A DNA stretch of 64,000 nt from ENR-C587 sp942493235 (GCA_942493235.1 OW818676.1:1-64000), one strand, 5' to 3'; numbered from the stretch's first letter, positions 44,745-53,597 are shown. Numbers and translations are program-made. The notes: generated by a model from the sequence alone, not told the origin.

Positions 44745-45863
44745 TTAGTTATTAGGTGGAGTAAATATAAAATACTTTCCATTCCAATTGGTAAATAACC
44801 AAATTCTGTCTTTACTATCAATTACATTACTTTCATATTTCGCTCCATTAGGATCAGTTCCTGAGCCATAATCAATATTAGTACGAGCCGATGGTATTAA
44901 GTATTTCTCCCAAATTAAACTTTTATCTCGTTTGAATAGAAAAGGTTGACTACTATGATATAACCACAAACACCCTTGAGAATCTAAATTTATATTTTGA
45001 AATTCGTCGTCATGTGCATTAAGAGTAGCAGTCAATTGATAAAAAGCAAAAGTAGAATCAAAGCTCCAAGTATTATTTTGATAAGTGTATAGGGCAAGCT
45101 GACTTGTCATTACATAGGTTATATCACTATCGGTTACAACTTTAGTGAAAAAACCGCCCTGTATATAATCAGATTTTGGCAAATCTTCTAATCCAAACCT
45201 TTTGCTTACTTCGTCATTTTCATAATAAAAAAGTGAATCATTAACGTTTACCCAATATCCGTTATTACTATCAAAGCAAATTCTTTTAGAACTTGAACCA
45301 TAACTGCTTGATTTGTGTTTATTGATTTCGATTATTCGATTGTCTTCCATTTTACAAACTGATACATAATCCACCCTTTCATTTAAATTTGATATAATAA
45401 AATATGGGCAATTATTTTTATCAAAATCAACAAAATAAACATGATATATTTTCGTAGGATTAACAGAGTCAATTTGTTTATAATACTCGTAATTTAGTAT
45501 CTTTGTCCCGTAATCGTAAAATATCATGTCTGTTTTAGTAAATATTGAAGAATAATCAAAAATGAACATAGTATTATGGTTTTTATCTTTATAGAAACTA
45601 TTAATACATCTTGCATTTGCTATTCTATCTTTTTTAATATTTGTGTCTTCAATAGATTCTAAAAGCTTCTGCATATAATTTATTGAATCCCAAGCCCTGT
45701 TTTTATACGATACTAACCACTCATCCTCGTTAATTCCAATTAAAGTATCTCCCTCAATCATTGGATTGCAGAACAAAGACCTGCCTTCAATCAGTTCCCA
45801 TTGCTGAGAATTTAAGGGATTACAAATCATAATAAATATTAATATAAAGTAAAGCTTTTTCAT
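44745..45863 (-). CDS. Propeller-like secreted protein without T9SS tail
   Basis: A 372-residue exported protein. The signal peptide MKKLYFILIFIMICNPLNSQ is followed by QWELIEGRSLF, parallel to the start of the next gene's product. Later blades (GCLWLYHSSQPFLFKR, DRIWLFTNWNGKYFIFTPP) again look propeller-like. It ends at PPNN without the sorting domain its partner has, so it is either periplasmic or depends on the partner for export. GGAG lies before the ATG at 45863. It is the first gene of the two-gene operon. Confidence 0.78.
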   Translation of the reverse strand: MKKLYFILIFIMICNPLNSQQWELIEGRSLFCNPMIEGDTLIGINEDEWLVSYKNRAWDSINYMQKLLESIEDTNIKKDRIANARCINSFYKDKNHNTMFIFDYSSIFTKTDMIFYDYGTKILNYEYYKQIDSVNPTKIYHVYFVDFDKNNCPYFIISNLNERVDYVSVCKMEDNRIIEINKHKSSSYGSSSKRICFDSNNGYWVNVNDSLFYYENDEVSKRFGLEDLPKSDYIQGGFFTKVVTDSDITYVMTSQLALYTYQNNTWSFDSTFAFYQLTATLNAHDDEFQNINLDSQGCLWLYHSSQPFLFKRDKSLIWEKYLIPSARTNIDYGSGTDPNGAKYESNVIDSKDRIWLFTNWNGKYFIFTPPNN

Positions 45864-45992
45864 ATATAACTCCATAATCATTCCCCATCCCCGAAATTAA
45901 GGGGATAGGGATACTATAATAACGTCTGTTCTAAAAGTTGGAATTTTAGATATATAAGTATTAATTTTACATTGATAATCATAAAACATTAC

Positions 45993-46020
45993 TCAACCCT
46001 ACGCTTTAGCGTAGGGTTGA
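45993..46020. terminator. Palindromic hairpin between operons
   Basis: CAACCCTACGC / GCGTAGGGTTG is a perfect 11-bp stem with a four-to-five-base loop. It lies downstream of the Cys-rich gene at 46068 (minus strand). It belongs to the CAACCC-ACGCTT-AGCGT-GGGTTG hairpin family that also occurs at 38670 and, degenerate, at 47329. Confidence 0.6.
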
Positions 46021-46067
46021 TAACATACTATCAATTTTAAATAAAAAAACAATCAAACTTTAAATTA

Positions 46068-46649
46068 TTAATCACAGCTTGATTTACATGGCGAAGGGCA
46101 AGGCTCTCCAACCGGTCCGCCTTCTCTAATTACTCTGCGAGTACCATCTTTTTCATAACATATTACTATTAAATAGTTGCATTTGCCTAAGGTACTTCCA
46201 GGACAAGTATTCATCTCCCAGCATCCTCCGCTATTCAAAGTCCAACCATTAAAACATATTCTGTCATAAACTCTCAAAAAGCATAAACCGTTTGGACAGA
46301 ATCCTATTTCTGTAGTCCCTAAAATATCTAAAGTTTTTTGATGAGTTCCTGCAGCCCATAGAACAGAATCGATTAATTGCTGGCTAAAAATACTCGGGTC
46401 GCAGCCTTCACACATAGAAACGGATGATAATGCCAACTCATGCAAACCTGTACATGTGTTCTCTCTTATACAAAAGACATAATTTATATGGCAGGTATCC
46501 ATACCGTTATTGAAAACGTATGTCATTGTAGAGGATATAGGACCAGCCCAAGGTCCACAAGCATCAGGCTCAGGACATTGAGCATAAGTGTTTTGATTAA
46601 ACACCACAACTGCAAATAGCATCGCGAAAAATAAAATTAATTTTTTCAT
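46068..46649 (-). CDS. Cysteine-rich secreted protein, tandem copy A
   Basis: A 193-residue secreted protein. A signal peptide (1-23, ending NTYAQ) is followed by about 170 residues with 17 Cys, including CEGCDP, and CPGSTLGKC; the tail is CPSPCKSSCD. AGGAG eight bases before the ATG at 46649 sets the start; the open frame upstream is part of the leader. It is about 84% identical by eye to copy B 1.3 kb away, and a shared MTY-x-x-x-NG-x-x-x-C-x-x-x-Y-x-x-C pattern links both to the gene at 214. No T9SS tail. Its ~127-nt leader contains a conserved stem-loop. Function unknown; a disulfide-rich extracellular or cell-surface protein is likely. Confidence 0.8.
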   Translation of the reverse strand: MKKLILFFAMLFAVVVFNQNTYAQCPEPDACGPWAGPISSTMTYVFNNGMDTCHINYVFCIRENTCTGLHELALSSVSMCEGCDPSIFSQQLIDSVLWAAGTHQKTLDILGTTEIGFCPNGLCFLRVYDRICFNGWTLNSGGCWEMNTCPGSTLGKCNYLIVICYEKDGTRRVIREGGPVGEPCPSPCKSSCD

Positions 46650-46682
46650 TTTTAGTCTCCTAAAATTGATTTGCAAAAATCA

Positions 46683-46743
46683 TAAAGCGGTATTCGGAAT
46701 AAGTAGGTTTTCGCAGACAACTTATTTTGGTGCCGCTTTACTT
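46683..46743 (-). ncRNA. Structured 5' leader element of copy A (candidate cis-regulatory RNA)
   Basis: In the minus-strand transcript AAAGCGG pairs with CCGCUUU (7 bp), enclosing AAUAAGU pairing with ACUUAUU (7 bp) around a 15-base loop. Copy B has AAUAAGC with GCUUAUU, a U-A to C-G exchange that keeps the stem. A small GAUUU/AAAUC hairpin follows, just before AGGAG. No known riboswitch class was recognised. Confidence 0.5.
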
Positions 46744-46783
46744 TAACTATTATTTCAATTGTAATAAACGTTTATTAACTATG

Positions 46784-46791
46784 CAAATATA
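46784..46791 (-). promoter_or_regulatory. -7 promoter element of copy A
   Basis: TATATTTG on the minus strand, with a TTG about 21-22 bp upstream, predicts a transcript starting near 46777 and a leader of about 127 nt. The same element stands at 48118-48125 before copy B. Confidence 0.55.
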
Positions 46792-47151
46792 CAAAACATT
46801 TTCTGTAATATGCAAGCTTTTTTTTATTTTTTCAATATTTTTTTCTCTATTTAAGTATATTTACTTTACATTCATTTCCTGTATCTCTTTAATCTGTTTA
46901 TTTGTAGATATTTACTGAGTATATTATATTCTTCGTAATTTAATTTTAAAGATATTATCGCTATATTTATTATTGTATTGTCTATTTTTATTTCAATTTG
47001 CTAAAATTATACTCTTTATTTATCATATTGTACAAAACAATCTATATGTTTCATTTTTGAATAATACCAGTATTTATTAACATATTGATGAATTTTTTAA
47101 TTATTTATAAAATCATGCACATTTTTGAATTTTGTCTCTCAATAGATATAT

Positions 47152-47195
47152 TTATTTGCTTTATCACGAAAAATATCAAAGAGCCGATTATTGTC
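47152..47195. repeat. MITE-like right end (copy A flank)
   Basis: TATTTGCTTTATCACGAAAA followed by ATATCAAAGAGCCGATTATTG is very similar to 48508-48541 and 52613-52655, and resembles the right end at 56072-56106. It marks the far end of the duplicated block containing Cys-rich copy A. Confidence 0.55.
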
Positions 47196-47398
47196 AATAT
47201 TTCATATTTGAGTTAATTTATTTTGCATCAATCTGTGGCTTTGGAGCTTATATAAATGCTATTATTCTTCTACAATTTTCTGCAATTTTTGTCGCCACTT
47301 TATTTAATATTCTTTTTCTCGATTTCCCCAAGCTTCAGCGTGGGATTGGATGAAATTTTTAACAATATCCAAATTGAATTTTATCAAACTTGATTCAA

Positions 47399-47983
47399 TT
47401 AATCACAACTTGATTTGCATGGCGGTAGGCATGGCTCACCAACTGGACCGCCTTCTCTAATTACTCTGCGAGTACCGTCTTTTTCATAGCATATTGCCAC
47501 TAAATAGCTGCATTTGCCTAAAGTACTTCCCGGGCAGGTGTTCATTTCCCAGCAACCTGTCATACTATTCAAATTCCAACCATTAAAACATATTCTGTCA
47601 TAAACTCTCAAAAAGCATAAACCATCAGGACAGTATCCTATTTCTGTCGTACCTAAAATATCTAAAGTTTTATGATGAGTTCCTGCAGCCCATAAAATAG
47701 AATCCATTATTTGCTGGCTGAAAATATTCGGGTCACAGCCTTCACACATTGAAACGGATGACAATGCCAACTCATGCAAAGCTGTACAAATGTTTTCTCT
47801 TATGCAAAATGAATAATTTACATGGCAAGTATCCAGACCGTTATTATAAAGGTAAGTTATTGTACCGGAAATAGGTCCAATCCAATCACCGCAACCATCG
47901 TCGGCCGGACATTGAGCATAAGTGTTTTGATTAAACACCACAACTGCAAAAAGCATCGCGAAAAATAAAATAAATTTCTTCAT
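47399..47983 (-). CDS. Cysteine-rich secreted protein, tandem copy B
   Basis: A 194-residue secreted protein paralogous to copy A, with the same signal peptide, the same Cys spacing and an almost identical end (GGPVGEPC, CKSSCD). Differences concentrate in the N-terminal third of the mature part (for example ADDGCGDWIG versus EPDACGPWAG), while the middle (ELALSSVSMCEGCDP) is unchanged. This suggests recent duplication with change in one segment. AGGAG sets the start at 47983. The leader carries the same stem-loop with a compensatory change. A degenerate CCCAAGCTTCAGCGTGGG hairpin lies beyond the stop. Function unknown. Confidence 0.8.
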   Translation of the reverse strand: MKKFILFFAMLFAVVVFNQNTYAQCPADDGCGDWIGPISGTITYLYNNGLDTCHVNYSFCIRENICTALHELALSSVSMCEGCDPNIFSQQIMDSILWAAGTHHKTLDILGTTEIGYCPDGLCFLRVYDRICFNGWNLNSMTGCWEMNTCPGSTLGKCSYLVAICYEKDGTRRVIREGGPVGEPCLPPCKSSCD

Positions 47984-48016
47984 TTTTAGTCTCCTAAAAT
48001 TGATTTGCAAAAATCA

Positions 48017-48077
48017 TAAAGCGGTATTCGGAATAAGCGGGTTTTCGCAGACAGCTTATTTTGGTGCCGCTTTACTT
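48017..48077 (-). ncRNA. Structured 5' leader element of copy B
   Basis: Same fold as in copy A: AAAGCGG/CCGCUUU closes an inner AAUAAGC/GCUUAUU stem. Among only about four substitutions in the ~127-nt leader, two form the compensatory pair. It precedes the GAUUU/AAAUC hairpin and AGGAG. Confidence 0.5.
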
Positions 48078-48507
48078 TAACTATTATTTCAATTGCAATA
48101 AACGTTTATTAACTATGCAAATATACAAAACATTTTTTGTATTATGCAAGCTTTTTTTTTATTTTTTCAATATTTTTTTCTCCATTTATGTATATTTGCT
48201 TTACATTCCTTCCCTGTATCTCTCTATTCTGTTTATTTATATATATTTACCGAGTATGTTATATTCTTCGTAATTTAATTTTTAAAGATATTATTGCTAT
48301 ATTTATTATTGTATTGTCTATTTTTATTCACTTTGTTAAAATTATACTCATTTACGATCATATTGTACAAATCAATCTATAAGTTTCATTTTTGAACAAC
48401 ACCAGTGTTTATTAACAGGTTGATGAATTTTTTAATTATTTTTTAAATCATGCATATTTTTGTATTTTCTTTCTCTATAGTTCTTTTTTTTTTCGCATTT
48501 TACTATT

Positions 48508-48545
48508 TATTTACTTTATCACGAAAAACAACAAAGAGCGGAGAA
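48508..48545. repeat. MITE-like right end (copy B flank), interrupted
   Basis: TATTTACTTTATCACGAAAA followed by ACAACAAAGAGCGGA matches 47152 and 52613, but where those continue TTATTGTC this one changes abruptly into TonB-receptor sequence. Confidence 0.6.
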
Positions 48546-48546
48546 C

Positions 48547-48683
48547 CGAAGAAAGTATAATAATCCCAACTCGCCGGAGTTTATGGCTTCTACCGCAAAG
48601 AATTATCATAATTTTAGCGTTGCGGCAAACTATATGGCAAAATTTTTCGCTTCTTACACTGTATTTGTAATTTCGTGCGATAA
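48547..48683 (+). pseudogene. Displaced fragment of the TonB receptor gene
   Basis: These ~136 bp align without gaps to 42672-42808 in the receptor gene, with about ten substitutions by eye, in the same orientation. It translates as RKYNNPNSPEFMASTAKNYH then NFSVAANYMAKFFASYTVFV. There is no start, no flanking receptor sequence and no role as a gene. It begins exactly where the neighbouring repeat end is interrupted. Confidence 0.85.
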
Positions 48684-48727
48684 AAGTAATTTTTAACACT
48701 AATACATATTCTTATAGTGCTAAATTA

Positions 48728-48758
48728 AATCCACTCTCTGATATTTAAAGAGTGGATT
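48728..48758 (-). terminator. Terminator of the IgGFc-binding-like gene
   Basis: AATCCACTCT pairs with AGAGTGGATT (perfect 10 bp); on the minus strand it is followed by TAATTTAGCAC. Confidence 0.65.
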
Positions 48759-48789
48759 GAGTTAATAATTTGTATTCAATATGATTATT

Positions 48790-51700
48790 CTACCTAATTT
48801 TAATTATCGAATAATCTTTTATAGAGTCAGCAAATTTTATTCTGATAAAGTATTTTCCACTTGGTAAATTCTTTAAGTTGAAAGGTATTTTTTTCTCACC
48901 TTTGTTCAAATAATTATTAAATACGTTAAGCTGAAATTCACCATTTGAGTTATAAAGCTCAATATTGATGTTACCGTCTTTATTTAGATTCAAGTAAACC
49001 TCAGCATTTTCTTCGATCGGGTTTGGCTGTATTGTTACTGAATAACTTTGTAATTTTATTTCTTCAACACTTAATGGCTTATCAGTAAATTTCACATTAT
49101 CGATATACCAACCTATGTTGCCCACATTCGGTAACATGTCTATAGAAGAATATAGTTTAAAGAGGACATATATTGACCTTCCTTTAAAATATTTTAAGTC
49201 AATGTAAGTTTGTCTCCAAATTTCAGTAGGCTCAAGTATAGCAGCATATTGATAATTATACGCATTATTCATATCGTTTTTAAATTGGCAAATGTAAACA
49301 TAACCTGATACAGTAAAATTCGGATTAGCTGTTAGTAAATCCCAAAAATTCATGATAAAGTTACTATCATTTATCTCAATTGGAGCTAATGCAAAGTCGA
49401 AATTGTAATCTCCAATAGCTGTCCTTTTATCAATATTATCACTAATTGAATAAGATGGAGAATAATAATTATTATTATACTTGTTCCAATTTCCATTAAA
49501 TGCTACTCTATCATTAATCGAACTGTCAAAATTCTCAAAATATTCCGTTAACGCAGTATTGCTATATATATGAGCATTTTTTGAGTTTTGGCTTATTAAA
49601 TACATACTGTCAACTTTGGATATTGTCCTTAAATTGATTTTATCGTAATAATGATTACGTAAATCGAGATATCTAACCGCTAATGCTCCAGGTACTATGT
49701 CAGCTCCGGTAAATATCATTGAAAAAGAATCATTTATATAACATTGTACTGAATAAATTGAATCAATTGTTTCTCCATTAGTTATCTTATCAGGACACTT
49801 GAATTCCAATATTGTACGAGTCAAATCTTTATACAACAGTGTGATTTCAGGGGAATTTGGTAATTTCAGTTCATTCGGCACTCTACATTCTCCCTTAATC
49901 ATCGAAAATAATTTTGATTCTGTTGCTCTCGAAGTAATAAATATCTCATCATTATATACACCGTAACTATTAGCGTAAAATTTTACTTTAACGTTGACAG
50001 ATGAATACGGTTGAATAATAATCGGTAGTATTGTATCAACTATTTGAAAATTATACACATTTGAATTTTGCATACCGGTAATGGTGTCTGCTATTGAACC
50101 GGTATTTTTGATAGATAGTAGTTTAGAAATATAAATATCGGGATTTATTATTCCAAAGTCTATATCAGATAGGTTAATGTAAGGGGCACCCGAATTATAA
50201 AATAATTCACAAAGAGTATCAGCATAACAAGACAATTCGACAAGCAAAGTATCTTTAATATTTAAAATGTTGTCATCAGCAACTGCACAGGAAATAAGCA
50301 CTTGTATGCTCGAATTTGGCAGAATTTCTTTGTTAATATAATAGTCAAGATTTTTTATTTCAAATCCTTTATTCCCATTTTTCAGATACAATTTATTTAT
50401 ATTTATCGGACTGCTATTTAAATTTTTGATTTCCACTATAGTATCTCTACTTTGGTTTGCCGGTATTCTTGAGATTTCAACGACTTTATTAGCCGCATCC
50501 AGCCCACGGGGAGGGAAACTATATACTATCTTATGTGTCAGCCCAGATTTTGATATTGCTCTAATTCCAGCTTCATATATCACATCAGGATTTTTAATTG
50601 ATAAAGTATAACTAACAGTTGAATCTCCGTTAATAAAATTATTCATTTTAAGGCTTGCGTCAGCTGGCGATATCTTGTATAATTCTACGCCTTCAATCCC
50701 ATTGCAATCAGTTCCTACAGCTGTATTACGAACAGATATGGTTCCGTTGACCTCATAACAACTTACAGTATCTGCCACAGAGAAATCGACATTGCACTCT
50801 TGACGAACTGCAAGTCCAGAAAATGTACCATAAGCGAAGCCATCCTTTATACCATCAAGGTTGCCAAAGGAATAGACTGCAAATGTAATTGAGTCTTGGT
50901 TAGATCTTACTATATGTCCACCTCTATTAATTTGAGAAGAAACATACGAATAAGGAGTACCATTTATTTTTTTGAGCTTACTACCGAATTCATTTTTTAG
51001 TAAGCGATTATCGAAATAAATCGAATCCACATGTATGGTTTTGCAAACAATGCTAACATAATTAAACATATCATTTTTAGGCGAGTTAAACCTTGATTCG
51101 TTAACCCATCTTTCGTTAGAAATCAAGTTCATCATCATTCCCTGACCGTTTTTTGGCGGGTTCATCAGTTCGTCGTCATCTTTATTATTATCTTCGATTT
51201 TGGCATTGACAGAATGCTGCCACCACGCTTTCCCGTACTGTCCTACTAAAATGGGGTGGTTAGCTTTGTAAAATCTGGGCGTTTCACATTCTATTATTCT
51301 GTAATCTTCTCCTTTTTTTAAAATACCTGTAAAATTAACAAAACGGCTACCATCGTCGTTCATTCGTTGAATTCTTGTACCATCTTCGGTAGCTACAAAT
51401 CTGATTATGTCACCTCTGTCTTCCGGTGTTGTACCAAAACCTGTTGTTCTGCCTGTGTATAATATCGGAACAGACACGTATTCTGTTCCTAATAAATTAG
51501 TTGGAATCATCTGCTCAATAGTTAGGTTACGCATAAAATCTGCTTTTAACCCGAGCAATGTAGGCGAGTGCCGCGGAAAGCACCCTTTTGTTTGACCGGA
51601 AAACACAGCCACCGGCTTTGTTGAAGTGATATGTGAACCAGTTAAATCAGATGCCCAAGTTTGGTTATAAGAGTTATCAATCCTGCCCATTATATTGAAT

Positions 51701-52320
51701 GTTTCACCCTTGTTAAGTCTAATTGTTTTAGATAATTGCTTTTTTACTCCTTTTTGAGTTTGATAAGTAGGAGTGTAAGTTACATCTGTAGAATCTTCGG
51801 TGGCAACTACCAATATTTGAGCCGGATGATAACGGTATGAACCTGCATGATCTTTGTTATAATCCTGATATAGATTTAATGTAAAATAATCTGTTCCTAA
51901 GGCATATAAGGGGAGCAAACGGAAAGCTTCACCTGTCCATTGCCAAGAAATATATGCCGTTACCTCTATTGGAAAATCAGAAACTATATAAAATCCCTTT
52001 TTCTCGACTTTTTCACTTACAGAATTTATAAAACCATCGGGTAGGGATATTACATTTGGGGTATCGGCTATTACAGATACAGTTTTAAGCAATTCACTAC
52101 CACTTAAGTAAATCTTCACTGTTGCATTATACCGAGAAGTAATAAACAGTTCATAAGGTGAATTCGTCTCACTGCCACGAATACTTTCATCAGACGATAT
52201 ATCAGCAAATGGCAAACCAAACCAAAATTCAATTCCTTCGGAACTTCTTATTTGACCGTTACCGGTATATACAACTAAAAAACAAAGGATAATTCCTAAA
52301 AGTGTAAATATCTTTTTCAT
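48790..52320 (-). CDS. Large T9SS-exported protein with IgGFc-binding-like N-terminus
   Basis: An 1176-residue exported protein. After the signal peptide (1-22, ending TGNGQ) the first ~490 residues (GIEFWFGLPFADISS, NSPYELFITSRYNATVKIY, SGSYRYHPAQILVVATED, FSGQTKGCFPRH) resemble the IgGFc-binding N-terminal domain found in bacterial adhesion-like proteins. A middle region has Ig-like/HYDIN-type choice-of-anchor modules (about 690-800, NLSDIDFGIINPDIYISKLL). A predicted carbohydrate-binding-like jelly-roll region follows, and then a C-terminal T9SS sorting domain (VTIQPNPIEENAEVY, LPSGKYFIRIKF). The likely role is surface adhesion or matrix binding, inferred from domains. AGGAG lies before the ATG. 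Confidence 0.85.
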   Translation of the reverse strand: MKKIFTLLGIILCFLVVYTGNGQIRSSEGIEFWFGLPFADISSDESIRGSETNSPYELFITSRYNATVKIYLSGSELLKTVSVIADTPNVISLPDGFINSVSEKVEKKGFYIVSDFPIEVTAYISWQWTGEAFRLLPLYALGTDYFTLNLYQDYNKDHAGSYRYHPAQILVVATEDSTDVTYTPTYQTQKGVKKQLSKTIRLNKGETFNIMGRIDNSYNQTWASDLTGSHITSTKPVAVFSGQTKGCFPRHSPTLLGLKADFMRNLTIEQMIPTNLLGTEYVSVPILYTGRTTGFGTTPEDRGDIIRFVATEDGTRIQRMNDDGSRFVNFTGILKKGEDYRIIECETPRFYKANHPILVGQYGKAWWQHSVNAKIEDNNKDDDELMNPPKNGQGMMMNLISNERWVNESRFNSPKNDMFNYVSIVCKTIHVDSIYFDNRLLKNEFGSKLKKINGTPYSYVSSQINRGGHIVRSNQDSITFAVYSFGNLDGIKDGFAYGTFSGLAVRQECNVDFSVADTVSCYEVNGTISVRNTAVGTDCNGIEGVELYKISPADASLKMNNFINGDSTVSYTLSIKNPDVIYEAGIRAISKSGLTHKIVYSFPPRGLDAANKVVEISRIPANQSRDTIVEIKNLNSSPININKLYLKNGNKGFEIKNLDYYINKEILPNSSIQVLISCAVADDNILNIKDTLLVELSCYADTLCELFYNSGAPYINLSDIDFGIINPDIYISKLLSIKNTGSIADTITGMQNSNVYNFQIVDTILPIIIQPYSSVNVKVKFYANSYGVYNDEIFITSRATESKLFSMIKGECRVPNELKLPNSPEITLLYKDLTRTILEFKCPDKITNGETIDSIYSVQCYINDSFSMIFTGADIVPGALAVRYLDLRNHYYDKINLRTISKVDSMYLISQNSKNAHIYSNTALTEYFENFDSSINDRVAFNGNWNKYNNNYYSPSYSISDNIDKRTAIGDYNFDFALAPIEINDSNFIMNFWDLLTANPNFTVSGYVYICQFKNDMNNAYNYQYAAILEPTEIWRQTYIDLKYFKGRSIYVLFKLYSSIDMLPNVGNIGWYIDNVKFTDKPLSVEEIKLQSYSVTIQPNPIEENAEVYLNLNKDGNINIELYNSNGEFQLNVFNNYLNKGEKKIPFNLKNLPSGKYFIRIKFADSIKDYSIIKIR

Positions 52321-52727
52321 TTTTGCTCCTAAATATCAAATATCACATTACAAATTTAAATATTAAATTACAATAAACCAAATACATTATTAAATTAACA
52401 TGCAATATTAGCTTATTACAAAAAGTCTGAATTTTCAGTACTTCGATGTTTTAAATAGGTAATAAATAAATGTTAAAAAAAGAATATTTCATTAGTTATC
52501 ATGCGTAATCTATGGATACATATTTATTATCTTTTGCTCATTATTCCTTTATGAGTAAAACATCAATATTAGCGATATTTCATCAGACATGAACCAGCAG
52601 CTACCAAATTATTTACTTTATTACGAAAAACAACACTGAGCGGATTATTGTCAAATTTTCCACAAATAATAAAACAAGCAAATCGTTACTAAGCTATCAG
52701 TATTTTTTATTTTTAAGGATAAATATT
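52321..52727. other. Intergenic region with a short MITE-like copy
   Basis: At about 52527-52655 a possible short copy of the element family runs from TTATCTTTTGCTCATTATTC to TTTATTACGAAAAACAACAC then TGAGCGGATTATTGTC. Its right part is nearly the same as 47152 and 48508. The remainder is A/T-rich and must hold the divergent promoters of the cargo gene and the CDGSH gene. Confidence 0.5.
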
Positions 52728-52961
52728 ATGAGCCTACCCGAATCAAAGCAAAATGCTCCTTATCAAGAGCAACTTACTCCCAAGTCATATTATTGGTGTG
52801 CATGCGGCAGATCTTCTAAAGACCCGTTCTGTGACGGCTCTCACAAGGTAACTGAATTTGTGCCGGTCAAATTTGAAATAAGTGAAGAAAAAAGCTATTG
52901 GCTCTGTGGCTGTAAACATTCTACGAACCCGCCATTTTGCGATGGTACTCACAAATCATAA
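52728..52961 (+). CDS. Twin CDGSH-type iron-sulfur protein
   Basis: A 77-residue protein carrying two CDGSH-type cluster motifs in tandem. The first is WCACGRSSKDPFCDGSH (about residues 23-39) and the second is CGCKHSTNPPFCDGTH (about 60-75). Each has the 3-Cys-1-His ligand set of CDGSH (mitoNEET-like) [2Fe-2S] centres, and the tandem arrangement matches the small bacterial MiNT/CISD3-like proteins. It is probably a cytoplasmic electron or cluster carrier. AAGGAT precedes the ATG. coaD follows 33 bp later on the same strand, probably in the same transcript. Confidence 0.92.
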   Translation: MSLPESKQNAPYQEQLTPKSYYWCACGRSSKDPFCDGSHKVTEFVPVKFEISEEKSYWLCGCKHSTNPPFCDGTHKS

Positions 52962-52994
52962 TCATTAGTCACTTTAATAGGTTTAATATAATTA

Positions 52995-53489
52995 ATGAAC
53001 AGAATTGCAATATATCCCGGTACCTTCGACCCAATAACTAACGGACACATTGATGTAATCGAGCGTTCCGCCGAAAAGTTTGATACTGTATATTTGGTTG
53101 TGGCAATTAACTCCAAAAAGCAAAATCTTTTCTCAGACGAAGAAAGAGTTTTAATGGCAAAAGACGCATTATCTCATTTGTCGAATGTAGAAGTTGCTTT
53201 GCATAAAGGATTAGTAGTTGATTTTGCAAAAAAGGTTGATGCTCATACTATAATTCGTGGAATTAGAGCAGTATCAGATTATGAATACGAATTCCAAATT
53301 GCTCTGATGAATAAAAAGATTTATCCGGTTATTGACACTGTATTTCTCTTGCCAGACGAGCGATACACTTACCTTAACTCCAGTATTATTAGAGAATTAG
53401 CAAGTTATGGGCAGGATGTCTCAGAATTTGTTCCCAAATCAGTAATCGTAGCACTACATGATAAATTTAAAGACAAATACTTTAAATAA
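52995..53489 (+). CDS. coaD: Phosphopantetheine adenylyltransferase
   Basis: A 164-residue nucleotidyltransferase adding AMP to 4'-phosphopantetheine, the step before CoaE. YPGTFDPITNGHIDVIERSA (residues 7-26) contains the T/HxGH nucleotide site (NGH). AHTIIRGIRAVSDYEYEFQI and the C-terminal TYLNSSIIRELASYG are the other signatures. Length is normal. It starts at ATG 52995, with AGGTTT upstream. It lies downstream of the CDGSH gene and 109 bp before a lipoprotein gene that has its own promoter. Confidence 0.97.
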   Translation: MNRIAIYPGTFDPITNGHIDVIERSAEKFDTVYLVVAINSKKQNLFSDEERVLMAKDALSHLSNVEVALHKGLVVDFAKKVDAHTIIRGIRAVSDYEYEFQIALMNKKIYPVIDTVFLLPDERYTYLNSSIIRELASYGQDVSEFVPKSVIVALHDKFKDKYFK

Positions 53490-53532
53490 TATTTTATTTA
53501 TTATTATTGATACTATAATCAGAATAAATTCT

Positions 53533-53563
53533 TTTGCAGTTTCAATTAAATAGTTTATTTTTA
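53533..53563 (+). promoter_or_regulatory. Bacteroidota-type promoter of the small lipoprotein gene
   Basis: TTTG at 53533-53536, a 19-base spacer, and TATTTTTA at 53556-53563 (one base off TAnnTTTG), 35 bp before the ATG. Confidence 0.6.
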
Positions 53564-53597
53564 CATACTTTTTTTATTTATGTTAATTGGAGAAATA

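Noticed and set aside
47132..47353. 73-residue hydrophobic frame on the plus strand between the Cys-rich genes
   Set aside because: It runs through A/T-rich repeat DNA, has no ribosome site or family resemblance, and its start lies over a repeat end.
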